Made by a program: the position numbers and the translations under genes. Below, in pieces: positions 41,833 through 51,624 of a DNA stretch of 60,595 bases (positions within the stretch are counted from its first letter, which is position 1; each line of letters starts with the position of its first letter). The notes beneath the pieces are model-generated. The model saw only the letters and a list, made by a program, of their open reading frames with translations, was not told where the DNA came from and ran no database searches. The DNA comes from Pseudomonadota bacterium (GTDB lineage: Bacteria; Desulfobacterota; Desulfobacteria; Desulfobacterales; RPRI01): contig JAHITX010000069.1 in assembly GCA_018817425.1 (NCBI GenBank), forward strand, positions 1-60,595. The letters run 5' to 3'.

Positions 41833-44800
41833 CTACATTAAAGCCTGACTTCCATCTATACTGGAAATGATGTCAGGTAACAGTATTTTTAGAATCCCAA
41901 CCGGCAGAGAGCTCGAAAATGCAAAATTTGCAGCTTCATTTCCCGAGACATAGACACTTATAGTTCCAAAATGACGGTCACCTATCAAAAAAACAAATAT
42001 AGCGGTCCTGTTTAAGACTTTTGAAGATATCAGATTGCCCCCCGGACCAAAGGTTTTGTACCTATGATCACCGGTTCCTGTTTTTCCGCCGATTATCAAG
42101 GTATTCCCTTCGGATGAAACGGCTGCATTTTTCAAACGTGAAGCTGTTCCCTGCTCAACTACATCTTGCAGCGCCTTTTTTACGATCAGAGCAGTTTCAG
42201 GTGCTATGATCTGCTTTCCATTCACCGGCGAAAGAGTCATGAGGGTTTCGTAAGGAGTGTCTTTTCCGAAACAAAAAGAACTGATTCGTTTCCTTGGGTA
42301 ATAAATACCGTCATTCAAAATAATACCTATAAGCTCTGCCAGAGCAGCTGGACGGTCTCCCGAACTTCCTATGGAACTGGCGTAAGATGGGATTAGGTAG
42401 TCAAAGGGATAACCCAGACGTTTCCATTCGCGATGGATATCCTGGAATGCTTCCAGTTCAACTATAGTCCGAATCCTTTTATATTGTTTATGAGGATTTT
42501 TCGTTTTGTACAGCCAGCTATATACCTCATGGCGTTTATCTGTGCTCTGTTGAATTACTTCTTCTTTTGTTGCTTTGGGATTATTCTGAAGAAAACTCAC
42601 CAGCCAGAGTTCCAGCGGATGGACATGTGTAATATAGCCGATATCCGCCAGGGAGAAATTACCCGGTTTATATCTGGTATAAAGTGTGTTGATATACTTA
42701 CTCGTAAGATGGGAACCCGGAAGATGATTGCTGATAAAGGTTTCAAATTCATCTACCGAAGCTTCAGGTTTTAATAATCTAAAGGCTGCAGCCAGGCGAT
42801 GGGGTATTGGGTAAATCTTCATATACAACAGTTCATTCAATTCATCAGGAGTTTTTCCCTGGTATTTGTTATAGAAGCGCCTTATAAACTGAATGCTTTC
42901 TTTGTTGACAAACTGGGATAGTAAACGACTTCTATCCGTATCACTTATTTTTTCAATGGATCGTGGTGTGATGCCGTATCGTTGGTAAACATGGTAATAA
43001 ACGATATCTCTCATCATTCTGATAAATACGAGATTGACGGAGCGCTGGAATGCTTCACGCACCGATATCACCTTGAAGTTATCTTCCTTATTGAAATTGG
43101 CAAATGTATGCAAGCCGCCACCTGTAAAGAACCGTTCTCCTACACCTGCTGAATATGTCCTGTTCATGGCTGCATATAAAAGGGCATACAGAGATTTATC
43201 ACTGGCCGTTGATAGAAAATCCATTGTCCACCGTGTCAAAGGATCAAGGCCCGGATCAGAGGATAACAGTTTAAGGTCGGCGTAAGGTAAATTTTGATAC
43301 TGTTCGTGGAGCTTGTCTATAATATCCAAATAATGAACCAGAACGCGCAATTTGGCTGAGGAACCCATATCCAGCTTCATCTGTTCGTCCATGTTAAAGG
43401 AACCGTCAAAATTATTGGTTTGCACTCTAAGCATATTTCCTACCGGTGTTCGTTCATACAAACTTAAACTGTAGATTATTTTCGATGGGTCGCCTTTTTC
43501 AAGAAGATGGGGGCCTTTGAGCCCGGCTTTTATAATGTTTGACGGATCTTTTAGGCTATAAAGCACCTCGGTTATTTTATGTTGAAGATCTGCGTCTATT
43601 CCTGTTTTGACATCCAGGTCGAGACGATCTATGTCATATAGCCTTTCCATACCTAAAGTTGTCATCAGTTTTGACCGGATGAAATTGGTGGCTTTTTTTT
43701 GGGGGATTTCCATGGAATACAGTAGAGCCCCCTTTTTTTGAAAATTCAGTTTTGTTGAGATTGCCGCGTCTCGAATTTTGGGGGAAAGCACTCCTTCTTT
43801 TTCCAAAAGCCTGCAGTAAGTGTTTGCCAGTTCTTCAAGATCATTCCTGTGGGTGATCAGATAGGCCGAAGGACGTCGCTGGGATAGAAAAAGACTTAAT
43901 ACTGCTTTAAGAGCGCTTCCGATCTCAGCCGCCTTATCGGGAGGAATATCTTTTTTGCGGGCATCAAACAGCAGGTGGTTGACGGTTTTATAATCCAGCC
44001 CATACCATGCCCACAGGCCGTCTCCCAGTCCAAGCACTTCGCCGAAGCCGGGAGCCGCAGAAAGGGGTATGGAGTTAACATAATCAAGCAAAATTCGTTT
44101 GCGGGTTTGGGAGGTCTTTTCTCCGAAATAATAGGTCCGTAATGTTGAAGAAGAGATTTGTCTGATTTTATCTCTTGCTGAGTTTGTGATTCCCCTTGGT
44201 GAATGCCTGAATTTTTCTATCTGAGTGGAAAGAGTGCTGCCACCTGCCACATTGCGATTATTATCAAATATAGATAGGACAGCTTCGGATATGGACTTGA
44301 AAAGGCGTTCCCATTCGATGGAAGGATTTTGATATTGAGACTCCGTATCCAAAAGGTGGCGATTTTCTATAAACAGAAGCATGTCGGCCACTACAGGAGG
44401 GATTGATTTGAAATCAGGGTAAATACGCTCCGGGAATTTTTGAAATGATAATTGTTTGTCATGCCGGTCCAGAAGACAGATGCCGTTCTGGACTTTTTCC
44501 CTGTAGATAGCAAACAGCCCCATATCAACGCATCTCAATAAAGTAGGAGACCATTTAGCCTGTTTGGCGACGGTATATCCTTCTCCACTCATTTTAACTA
44601 TCCATTCGGGAATTCTGGAATATCCCAGACGAATATCGTATGGTCCGAATTTTGGGAAACGAATATCCTTACTTTCTCCGTTTTCCAGTTCATAGGTACA
44701 TTTTTTTGCAATATGCGAGAAAAGCAGCGACTGCATCCGCGAAGTTTTAATGTCCCTTACAAAAAGTTCGATACCCAGGCTGATCAAAAAGAATAACAAT

Positions 44801-44859
44801 ATATATATTAATATTCTTGAGGGGGTAAATTTTATTTTGGATAATAAATGCTGAATCAT
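41833..44859 (-). CDS. Class A penicillin-binding protein with large insertion
   Basis: This bifunctional peptidoglycan synthase has 1008 residues, longer than the usual 750-850. One N-terminal membrane helix (about 15-32) precedes a glycosyltransferase-51 domain (about 140-330), with FIENRHLLD (catalytic Glu, E165), [13 protein letters not shown] and [14 protein letters not shown]. The transpeptidase has SxxK as S500-SAK, SxN as S607-VN, and KTG in [13 protein letters not shown] (about 925). Between SxN and KTG there are about 310 residues, well above the usual spacing, and the extra part is largely helical ([20 protein letters not shown] region). Both activities look intact. The gene stands next to tRNA-Pro, 7 bp downstream of the ADP-ribosylglycohydrolase-like gene. 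Confidence 0.88.
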   Translation of the reverse strand: MIQHLLSKIKFTPSRILIYILLFFLISLGIELFVRDIKTSRMQSLLFSHIAKKCTYELENGESKDIRFPKFGPYDIRLGYSRIPEWIVKMSGEGYTVAKQAKWSPTLLRCVDMGLFAIYREKVQNGICLLDRHDKQLSFQKFPERIYPDFKSIPPVVADMLLFIENRHLLDTESQYQNPSIEWERLFKSISEAVLSIFDNNRNVAGGSTLSTQIEKFRHSPRGITNSARDKIRQISSSTLRTYYFGEKTSQTRKRILLDYVNSIPLSAAPGFGEVLGLGDGLWAWYGLDYKTVNHLLFDARKKDIPPDKAAEIGSALKAVLSLFLSQRRPSAYLITHRNDLEELANTYCRLLEKEGVLSPKIRDAAISTKLNFQKKGALLYSMEIPQKKATNFIRSKLMTTLGMERLYDIDRLDLDVKTGIDADLQHKITEVLYSLKDPSNIIKAGLKGPHLLEKGDPSKIIYSLSLYERTPVGNMLRVQTNNFDGSFNMDEQMKLDMGSSAKLRVLVHYLDIIDKLHEQYQNLPYADLKLLSSDPGLDPLTRWTMDFLSTASDKSLYALLYAAMNRTYSAGVGERFFTGGGLHTFANFNKEDNFKVISVREAFQRSVNLVFIRMMRDIVYYHVYQRYGITPRSIEKISDTDRSRLLSQFVNKESIQFIRRFYNKYQGKTPDELNELLYMKIYPIPHRLAAAFRLLKPEASVDEFETFISNHLPGSHLTSKYINTLYTRYKPGNFSLADIGYITHVHPLELWLVSFLQNNPKATKEEVIQQSTDKRHEVYSWLYKTKNPHKQYKRIRTIVELEAFQDIHREWKRLGYPFDYLIPSYASSIGSSGDRPAALAELIGIILNDGIYYPRKRISSFCFGKDTPYETLMTLSPVNGKQIIAPETALIVKKALQDVVEQGTASRLKNAAVSSEGNTLIIGGKTGTGDHRYKTFGPGGNLISSKVLNRTAIFVFLIGDRHFGTISVYVSGNEAANFAFSSSLPVGILKILLPDIISSIDGSQALM

Positions 44860-44866
44860 ATTATTC

Positions 44867-45895
44867 CTATGAAGTAATCTTTTCCGCCATATTCAGCAAA
44901 CGTTCATGATCGAAAAGGCCTTTGATGAGGTTTTTCGGTATTCCGTCAAGACCGACCTGTGCACCTACCAAAGCCCCGGTTAGGGCGGCACGTGCCATGT
45001 TATTCCCCCCGCCGTTTAGTGCTGACATAACGGCTTTATAAAAATCATTTTCAAAACGTGAGGCCAAATAATATGCAGCAGGCAGCATAAATCCCAAGGT
45101 GCAGGCCAGGCCGAAAAGACGGCAGACCGCCAGAGCAGGCTCAATTTTAATAGCCGGATCATTTGCCGCTTTATATGACCAGGAAGGCTGAAGCAGAGCA
45201 TCATTGAATGATACTGCTCTTTTTCTATTATGGTGATCCGGCACTTCAATTACCGTGTGAATATTTTCCTTGGAGGCTTTTTTGAAAATAATTTTTGAAA
45301 CATCTCCCAGATTGTTACCTTCAATAAGGCAGCTTATAATTAAACCGAAAGCAGCCGATTGACCTGCAATGAAAGGGTCGCGGTGAGTCAGCAAAACATT
45401 TGATCGTAAGGTATTCATAAGGCTTTTAATATCTCTGTAATAGTGGGCAGCCAAAACAGGTGTCCTGATTGCGGCTTCGGCTGTGTCTCCAAAGCTACCG
45501 GCTTCTGACCAATCCAGCTCATTTTTTTGCCTGGAAACCCACACATTACGCATGACTTTATCTGTGTATCTACCGCTTGAAGGAGTGCCGTCCAGTGTTT
45601 TAAGAAGATCATCGAGTCTGTTTGTAAAATCCGATTCCACATATTCACCGCAGTCTGATACTGACTCAAGCAGCATTGTTACCACCTGGCCGGTTTGAGA
45701 GTTTTCACCTGCTTTAAGGCCTGCATGGTATCTGTTTGCTTTCGGTTCAGTATAATTGTCGATCCATTCCCCGTAATCTTTCTTTAACTGGTCAAGATCG
45801 TAATACCAGTGAGGGCCGACTCCAAGCGCATCACCGATCAGAGTGCCCATTACTGCGCCCATTGCCCGATTTTGATTATCATCCATATCTTTCAT
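44867..45895 (-). CDS. ADP-ribosylglycohydrolase-fold protein lacking usual metal ligands
   Basis: This 342-residue member of the DraG/ARH superfamily has GAVMGTLIGDALGVGPHWYY at the start and HRDPFIAGQSAAFG in the middle. Near the C-terminus it has GGGNNMARAALTGALVGAQ. Catalytic family members bind two magnesium ions through an N-terminal T-D-D and a C-terminal G-D-T-D. Here the equivalent places read ENSQTGQ and GGGNNMA, so the aspartates are missing. It is therefore probably not a standard ADP-ribose hydrolase, and may be a binding or structural version. The next gene, a penicillin-binding protein, follows by 7 bp; co-transcription is likely. Confidence 0.8.
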   Translation of the reverse strand: MKDMDDNQNRAMGAVMGTLIGDALGVGPHWYYDLDQLKKDYGEWIDNYTEPKANRYHAGLKAGENSQTGQVVTMLLESVSDCGEYVESDFTNRLDDLLKTLDGTPSSGRYTDKVMRNVWVSRQKNELDWSEAGSFGDTAEAAIRTPVLAAHYYRDIKSLMNTLRSNVLLTHRDPFIAGQSAAFGLIISCLIEGNNLGDVSKIIFKKASKENIHTVIEVPDHHNRKRAVSFNDALLQPSWSYKAANDPAIKIEPALAVCRLFGLACTLGFMLPAAYYLASRFENDFYKAVMSALNGGGNNMARAALTGALVGAQVGLDGIPKNLIKGLFDHERLLNMAEKITS

Positions 45896-46316
45896 CCTTA
45901 TGTATGCAGGTTTTTGTTTTTTCTATATTATACACACTGCCTTTATGAACAATTTACTGCTAATATATTACGGATACAAGAGAATATTCTAAGTATTTTT
46001 TATGGATTAAAGTTTTGTTTTTATTGATAGCTTTCCGGAAGATATGCGTCTGACATTTTCGTGAAAACAATAAATTGACAACATAAATCGTGTTAATGGA
46101 TTAAAAAATCAAAATTAAAAAATGGGCTAAAGATGAGGCTGTTAGTATTTTGGATAAATATTTCTACGGCACATAGACTTTGCAAATAGAATACGGACTT
46201 TTATTTCAGACTCAACAATTAATGATGAGCTTCCTAAAAGAGGTAGGGAAAATTGACCCCCCTTCAATAAAAACTCTGATAATGAGATTGAAGGATATAA
46301 TTATTTCCTTACCAGT
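45896..46316. other. 420-bp AT-rich gap
   Basis: No gene is supported here. It holds the promoter region of the ADP-ribosylglycohydrolase-like gene and marks the left boundary of the GC-richer island. A weak plus-strand frame around 46110-46300 (KWAKDEAVSILDKYF..., broken by a stop) could be a decayed coding remnant, but I do not recognise it. Confidence 0.35.
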
Positions 46317-47086
46317 TTACTTTCCCCAGATCCCGGCTTTAACCATGCGTTGAATGAGTGCCTTACGCCGTATATTCAGCCATAAATGTTCCCAACTCTT
46401 GTTGGAAAAGCTCTCTGCTTGAATAAAGAGAATGAGCCTCAGAAAGGTCAACAAGAGCGCGGCATGCATCGTCATAGGACAAGCCTGATCCCCTCTCAAC
46501 ATTCTGCCGGACAGTTTTCCATGCTTTGGGGAAATTTCCGGACAGGATTTTTAGATGCGCTTCTCTTTCTTTGCGGCGCTTCATCTCACGCTGTTTCTGT
46601 TCGAGTTCTTCCTGCTCAATGCGTATCTTTTTAGCTGATTCGGCATTAATATCATTTTGTGAAGTCTCTCCGGCCTGAATTGCCGGGCTGCCGATGCCCG
46701 CACCAGCCAAAAGATCCTCATCTACCTCCAGGAACTCAGCAAGCGCTTTTTGAGCTGTGGTCAATTCTCCCAGACCTTTTATGGACATGGGCTCTAAATC
46801 ATCATCTTCTGCCATTTCTTCCGTTACGGCTGACAGCCAGCCGATATAAAGACTGCGGCAATCCCCACGTAGAAGCTCATCGCGTATCGGAGCAAGGCGC
46901 ACCATCCATTCCCTGCCGTCATCCATCCCAAAACGGTCGTAGTTTTCGGATTCCTCCAGACCCCATGTAATGATCAAATGGTTTTTGGTAGCCGTAAAAT
47001 CCGGGATATATGTCTCCGACATTTGTTTCTTCCGATGTCAACGGCCGGTCTATTGCTAAAAACTCGTAGTATTGATATTCACTCAT
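46317..47086 (-). pseudogene. Broken DUF-type hypothetical gene with internal deletion and frameshift
   Basis: The ATG at 47086 opens a frame with SEYQYYEFLAIDRPLTSEE, the N-terminal signature of a widespread uncharacterised family that normally continues with a conserved region of roughly 100 residues. Here that frame jumps into unrelated sequence, and the rest of the family sequence (WMVRLAPIRDELLRGDCRSL, YIGWLSAVTEEM) appears in another frame, as a 219-codon ORF at 46363-47022. That ORF ends early in AEYTA; the likely natural ending, RRKALIQRMVKAGIWGK, follows in a third frame to 46317. An internal deletion near 47025 and a frameshift near 46370 explain this. The 219-residue fragment could still be translated from ATG 47022. 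Confidence 0.6.
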
Positions 47087-47146
47087 TGTTCTAATGTCGC
47101 GTAGTTGTTGCATGAAATGCAACAGATATCGATGTGTCTATTTCGA

Positions 47147-48481
47147 TTATTTATTCCAGAGCCTTACCATGAAAAGCTCTTCGTCTTCGATTAAATCCGG
47201 TAATGTTCCATTATGTTTTTGCATCTCTTTGACGATTTTCCTGGGCACTCCCATGCCCATATGTTCAAGGTAACCGTAGTCCCTCATAACATCTTTAAGC
47301 AATTGATTACGGGCTGCACGACAACCTGTTATCATGCGCTGTGGCGTGATCCCGTTGGGAAGACGACCTGGGGAAATCACCTCCAAGCGATCCTCATAGA
47401 TAGACAACTCTACCGTAGTACCGGACAACAGGTAATCTCGGTGCACCAGCGCATTGACGATTGTCTCCCTTACTGCCTCTTCCGGATATGTCCATTTCTG
47501 TTCACGTCTCGCGCCGTCAGCAAGTGTGGCGGTAACCCCGGAATTTCTCCTTACGAATTCAACTGCCTGTTCAACAAGACCATTTTCAACAATGCCTTCA
47601 ACCCCAAACAGGGCCGTCATCGGGCCGCGAATAGAAAGACGCTCTTTTGCGGCATAATCTTTTTCCTTGCCGGGATAGGCGGCCGCATCAATTCCAGCCT
47701 GAGGTAAAAAACGATTTGGATTGGCGCAAAACAGTAATAAACCCGCAACCGTGGCTGGTTTCCTATCGTCATCTTCAATCAGAAATTCCGTATTCACAAG
47801 GAGAGTACGCCATTGATGTTTGTTATTCTCCAGCCACTGTGACTTCTTATGTTCGAAAACCTGTTCCCACTTGCTTTTATCGCCTTCATTTCGTGCCTGC
47901 TCACGAGCTTTGGCTTCCTCTTGAGCCAACCATTCGTTTGATGGCTTTTCTGGCGGAACAGCTTGCTGGCGTATTCGTTGAAAATAATCACGCAGGCGTC
48001 GATCGTCGAAATCTTCCATGGATGAGCCGGACACGCCGCGTACTTCCAAACGAAATGCACCACGCTGTTGGAATAACCGCTCCAACTCTTCGGCACTGGC
48101 TTCACGGCTCTGAGTGCCCACACGAATATAGTAAGTTCTATGGTTGTTATGCCAGACATGATGGACCGCCCATCCGCGGTCAACCTGAACAACTGCCACA
48201 TCCTTGCCTGGGTCCACATCGCGGATGACTTCATAATAAGGGATAATCTCAGGGCGTATCTTATCCCTGCAAGTGGTCATTACCCACTCCTCCAGGCGAT
48301 CCCTGGTTATCCCAACCACGCTGCAATCATCATCAATACCCAGGAGCACCCGTCCACCCTGTAGATTTGCAAATGCGACCAGTTCTTTAGCTAATTTTTC
48401 TGTTTTTTCTGTATCCCGCTTGAACTCAACACCTGAGTTCTCTAGATTTTTTATAAGCTCCAACAGCTCTGTCTTTGTCAT
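47147..48481 (-). CDS. Schlafen/AlbA_2-domain ATP-binding protein
   Basis: This 444-residue protein has an N-terminal AlbA_2 (Schlafen-like) domain (about 10-130: GVEFKRDTE, ELVAFANLQGGRVLLGIDD, YYIRVGTQSREAS) and a C-terminal HATPase_c_4-type region (about 330-440: EAVRETIVNALVHRDYLLSG, YEDRLEVISPGRLPNGIT). Proteins of this layout are common in defence and stress islands and are often called putative transcriptional regulators. Substrate and target are unknown. It lies 11 bp after the TrlF-type ATPase gene on the same strand, so the two are probably one operon. Its base composition is visibly richer in G+C than the core genes. Confidence 0.85.
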   Translation of the reverse strand: MTKTELLELIKNLENSGVEFKRDTEKTEKLAKELVAFANLQGGRVLLGIDDDCSVVGITRDRLEEWVMTTCRDKIRPEIIPYYEVIRDVDPGKDVAVVQVDRGWAVHHVWHNNHRTYYIRVGTQSREASAEELERLFQQRGAFRLEVRGVSGSSMEDFDDRRLRDYFQRIRQQAVPPEKPSNEWLAQEEAKAREQARNEGDKSKWEQVFEHKKSQWLENNKHQWRTLLVNTEFLIEDDDRKPATVAGLLLFCANPNRFLPQAGIDAAAYPGKEKDYAAKERLSIRGPMTALFGVEGIVENGLVEQAVEFVRRNSGVTATLADGARREQKWTYPEEAVRETIVNALVHRDYLLSGTTVELSIYEDRLEVISPGRLPNGITPQRMITGCRAARNQLLKDVMRDYGYLEHMGMGVPRKIVKEMQKHNGTLPDLIEDEELFMVRLWNK

Positions 48482-48492
48482 ATCCTTATCCC

Positions 48493-51183
48493 TCAGAACC
48501 CATATTTTAAACGGCGCATCTCAAAAGCGTCCTTGCCTCCTTCGAGGATTTCTTCAACCATTTCGCGGACCGCCTTTGTGTCGATGGAGCCCATATGCTC
48601 TTTCGATAGTTTGGCTTTGCCCTGATCGGCCTCACCATAGGCGGTCAACCCCAAAATTAATTCGGCGTCCCCTAAAACAGGAATGTTGGCATTATGGGTG
48701 GCAAAAATAAATTGCCGACGGCGTTTTTCTTCGCGCATTTTTGGAACGATGCCATCAGAAATGAACCGGTTATCAAGGTCATCTTCAGGCTGATCCACAA
48801 CCAAAGGTGCATTCGATTCAAGCAATAAAAGAAGGAGAACCGCTGTCGCCTTCTGGCCTGTAGAAAGATCCTCGAGGGACTGCCACATGGGGGGCTGATC
48901 GTCTGCGGCAACATTCAATTTAATGGTTGTGGTTGGCGGCAATTCCAACTCTTCGATTTGCATGATAACATCTGGTTTTGCTTGGGTAATGCGTTCGGCT
49001 TGACTGGCAGGAATGCCGAATTGCCGGGAAAGGACATCCTTGCCCGTCCTACATACCGAAGTAAAAACCGGCAATGAAAAATCATCGATTTTCGTCAAAG
49101 TCTCAATTGCTTCGGACAATCGTCCGCCAATCTGATCACGCAGGAGTTGAAACAACGGCTCCCGGTTGCCGCCCGCAGTCACATCGACCAAAACACGGCC
49201 ATCAAGCTTCTTGCTGACTTTTTTCGCGGCACGCTCGAAATTTCGGAACTCCTCGGCCTTGACATCCTCCCATTCTGAGAGCAGGTTGCGTCGCTCAGCA
49301 TCATACGCCTGCATATCGCGCATCAACAAGGTCTGCCTTTCCTTCAGCGGGCGCAGCTCTTCAATTTGTCGTCGCAGGCGGATGAATTCTTCCCCATCAA
49401 TTTTGGATTTCTGCAGGTCACGCAATATGGTCTCGTAAGCTTTCATGACCTCGGTTTTCCGATCATCACAACGCTTACGTATTTCGCCGAAGCCGGTCTG
49501 ACTCCTTTTAATAGCTTGGTTCATTTCAACAGTAAATCGCGTTATATCTGCTGTTAATTGATTCAAAATTCTGGCTGCACCGCTCAAGATATCCTTTCCA
49601 GGCAGGTTTTCGAGAGCTTTTTCAGAAAGGAACGCACAATCGATGGGTAGTAAACTGTTGAACTGGCTGAGTAACTCTATGAAGGGGACTATTCGCTCCT
49701 CAGCGGTCTTTAGCACCCGTTCTTCCCGTACAAGAAGGCTTTGCTCCTTCAACTTTTCCTCAAGCCCGGCATCTTGAAACCGACGCAAAGTTTCTTCAAG
49801 AGCCGGCAGGGCAGCCAAATGTTCTTCAATTTGGGTAAGCTCTTTTTGCGTTTCAAGCAAGCGCGTGCGCGAACGCTCCAATTGCCGGTGCGCACTGCTT
49901 TTTCGTTTTGCGATGTATAGATTATGTTCAACAAAACGGTCCAGAAGCCTGGTGAGTTTATCCCGGCTTTTCGTTAATTCTGAAATCTCATGCTGCCCGT
50001 ATATTTCGGTCTGGGGAACTATATCCGCAGGCGTCAGATTGAGCACGTTGCCGGTCTCGTCTTTGACAACTGGCGGATTGGGAATCGTCCGTTCAATGAG
50101 GTACTGGCGATTATCCGGGTGATAAGATCGGATCAGCATGGATACCTTTGTGCCGCTTTTCAGGACCTGGCGGATAATGCCGCTATGTGATTTTTGTGCT
50201 TCTTCGCCTATGGGGTTCATGCCGAGAACATAACGGATGCTTTCGACGATGGTGGATTTGCCGGTTCCACGTCCGCCAATGAGCACATTCAGGTTCTCGT
50301 TTAAATGAATGGCCGCACCATCCAGAAAGCCACCCTGCCAAGTTATAGCGATAAACTCGGTATGTTCTTCCGGTGATGGGTCGCTGGCCAGGCGTATCCT
50401 TGAGATCGGATCAAGAAAGGCTTGTCTCAATCCCTCTATCGTAACGTTTGACATTTTAATCCAGCAGGAAGCTCCGGGTTTTTCCAAATCCTCCGGACCC
50501 GATACATCCTGAGCGTTGATTACTGCAACTGGCCTATCGCGACGGTAGTCCGGATTTTTATTTTGTAAGATCGGCCGGACGCTGTCGGGTGCATCATCGA
50601 CCGGCCCAGGCAAGGCGCAAGCTAATAGATGAGGACATGTCCAGGCATTTACCCTTGGCTGCCCGGAAAGCCGATACAAAAGCCCCCCTTCGCTAGCGAC
50701 ATGGGCCGCGATACAAATACTTCCCCAGCATTCGTGGGATTCCTTCAAGAACTCAGTGGCATCGTATTTTCCTGCCGGTGAGGCGGCTTCATCGTCATGG
50801 ATACCACAGTCTCCAAGAATTCTCTCCATAGAATGGATATCCTTGGTGGGGTCAAACAAACAGAGCAGATGCACTCCATCCTTGCTTACTGCTTCGAATC
50901 CGGGGAACACAATAATCCCCGCTGCTTGGGCCGCCTGTAGGAGTGAGTGTGACGACCGAACGCGATAGTGATCGGTAATTCCGAGGACTTCAATACCGAT
51001 TCTCTGGCATGTTTCCACTATTGCTTTATTGTAATCCTCTTCATTGCTGAATTCAGTTGTTTTATTGTGGCGAACGAGATATTCATATGGATTCACCTGA
51101 AGTGCGCAATGATAGAAACGAGCGCCGGAAGGTAAGTTTTGGGCATTTATGATTGCTTCTGTATAACTCATTTTATTTACCAA
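48493..51183 (-). CDS. TrlF-family PHP-domain AAA-like ATPase
   Basis: This 896-residue protein has an N-terminal PHP phosphoesterase-like domain (about 20-265), with ITDHYRVRSSHSL, GFEAVSKDGVHLLCLFD and IAAHVASEGGL. An SMC/ABC-type ATPase follows: Walker A IGGRGTGKS at 302-310, a long coiled coil (about 410-650), ABC signature LSTGQKATAVLLLLL, and Walker B PLVVDQPEDDLD. This matches TrlF-family proteins found in mobile and defence islands. A nucleic-acid-directed ATPase or nuclease role is likely by analogy. ATG 51183 or ATG 51171 may be the start. The gene and its partner at 47147 are GC-richer than their surroundings, which indicates horizontal transfer. Confidence 0.88.
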   Translation of the reverse strand: MVNKMSYTEAIINAQNLPSGARFYHCALQVNPYEYLVRHNKTTEFSNEEDYNKAIVETCQRIGIEVLGITDHYRVRSSHSLLQAAQAAGIIVFPGFEAVSKDGVHLLCLFDPTKDIHSMERILGDCGIHDDEAASPAGKYDATEFLKESHECWGSICIAAHVASEGGLLYRLSGQPRVNAWTCPHLLACALPGPVDDAPDSVRPILQNKNPDYRRDRPVAVINAQDVSGPEDLEKPGASCWIKMSNVTIEGLRQAFLDPISRIRLASDPSPEEHTEFIAITWQGGFLDGAAIHLNENLNVLIGGRGTGKSTIVESIRYVLGMNPIGEEAQKSHSGIIRQVLKSGTKVSMLIRSYHPDNRQYLIERTIPNPPVVKDETGNVLNLTPADIVPQTEIYGQHEISELTKSRDKLTRLLDRFVEHNLYIAKRKSSAHRQLERSRTRLLETQKELTQIEEHLAALPALEETLRRFQDAGLEEKLKEQSLLVREERVLKTAEERIVPFIELLSQFNSLLPIDCAFLSEKALENLPGKDILSGAARILNQLTADITRFTVEMNQAIKRSQTGFGEIRKRCDDRKTEVMKAYETILRDLQKSKIDGEEFIRLRRQIEELRPLKERQTLLMRDMQAYDAERRNLLSEWEDVKAEEFRNFERAAKKVSKKLDGRVLVDVTAGGNREPLFQLLRDQIGGRLSEAIETLTKIDDFSLPVFTSVCRTGKDVLSRQFGIPASQAERITQAKPDVIMQIEELELPPTTTIKLNVAADDQPPMWQSLEDLSTGQKATAVLLLLLLESNAPLVVDQPEDDLDNRFISDGIVPKMREEKRRRQFIFATHNANIPVLGDAELILGLTAYGEADQGKAKLSKEHMGSIDTKAVREMVEEILEGGKDAFEMRRLKYGF

Positions 51184-51194
51184 CCCTTATAGCG

Positions 51195-51360
51195 CTATGC
51201 TAAAACCAGCTTTGGACGAATCTGATCGGGAACTTCAACGCCATTAGCGATGAATTGAATCAGACAATCCTCATATCGCAAAACATCCGGACCGGACTTT
51301 TCCAGTTTCTTCTGAATAGCCAGCTTATTCAAATCGCGGGAATTATCTTTTGATTGTGAC
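51195..51360 (-). pseudogene. 3' remnant of a GC-richer gene
   Basis: On the minus strand an open frame without a start ends NKLAIQKKLEKSGPDVLRYE, then DCLIQFIANGVEVPDQI and a short tail, with TAG at 51195-51197. The sequence is protein-like but enters from AT-rich DNA at about 51360 with no start codon. It is 11 bp upstream of the TrlF gene and shares its base composition, so it is probably the end of a third gene of the island, cut off by the boundary rearrangement. The family is not recognised. Confidence 0.5.
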
Positions 51361-51624
51361 GTACTTTATATCATCAGAGAGAACTAAATCAAGAAAATTA
51401 TAAATCACTAAGTCTTCTATTAGGTTGGGTAAAGTTATTTTTTAGGCCTCACCGATTAATAAAAATCAGCACATACGTTAAATATAACTAATAAATATAA
51501 TATCCCATACAATATGTATTCAGATTATGTTAACGCCCAAAAGCGATTACACAGTTATATTTTAAGGATGTTATGCATATATCCTTTTCAATCATGAAGA
51601 TTTGTGTTAGAAAGCTAATTTATT
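51361..51624. other. AT-rich gap upstream of parA
   Basis: These 264 bp of very AT-rich DNA mark the right edge of the island and hold the parA promoter. I saw no centromere-like parS palindrome (TGTTTCACGTGAAACA type) and no DnaA-box cluster here. Confidence 0.4.

Noticed and set aside
47647-48228. 193-codon plus-strand ORF opposite the AlbA_2 gene, and similar long antisense ORFs (5875-6426, 11536-11838, 12949-13338, 55843-56388)
   Set aside because: All are shadows of strong minus-strand genes with recognised motifs; their translations look random and lack family features.
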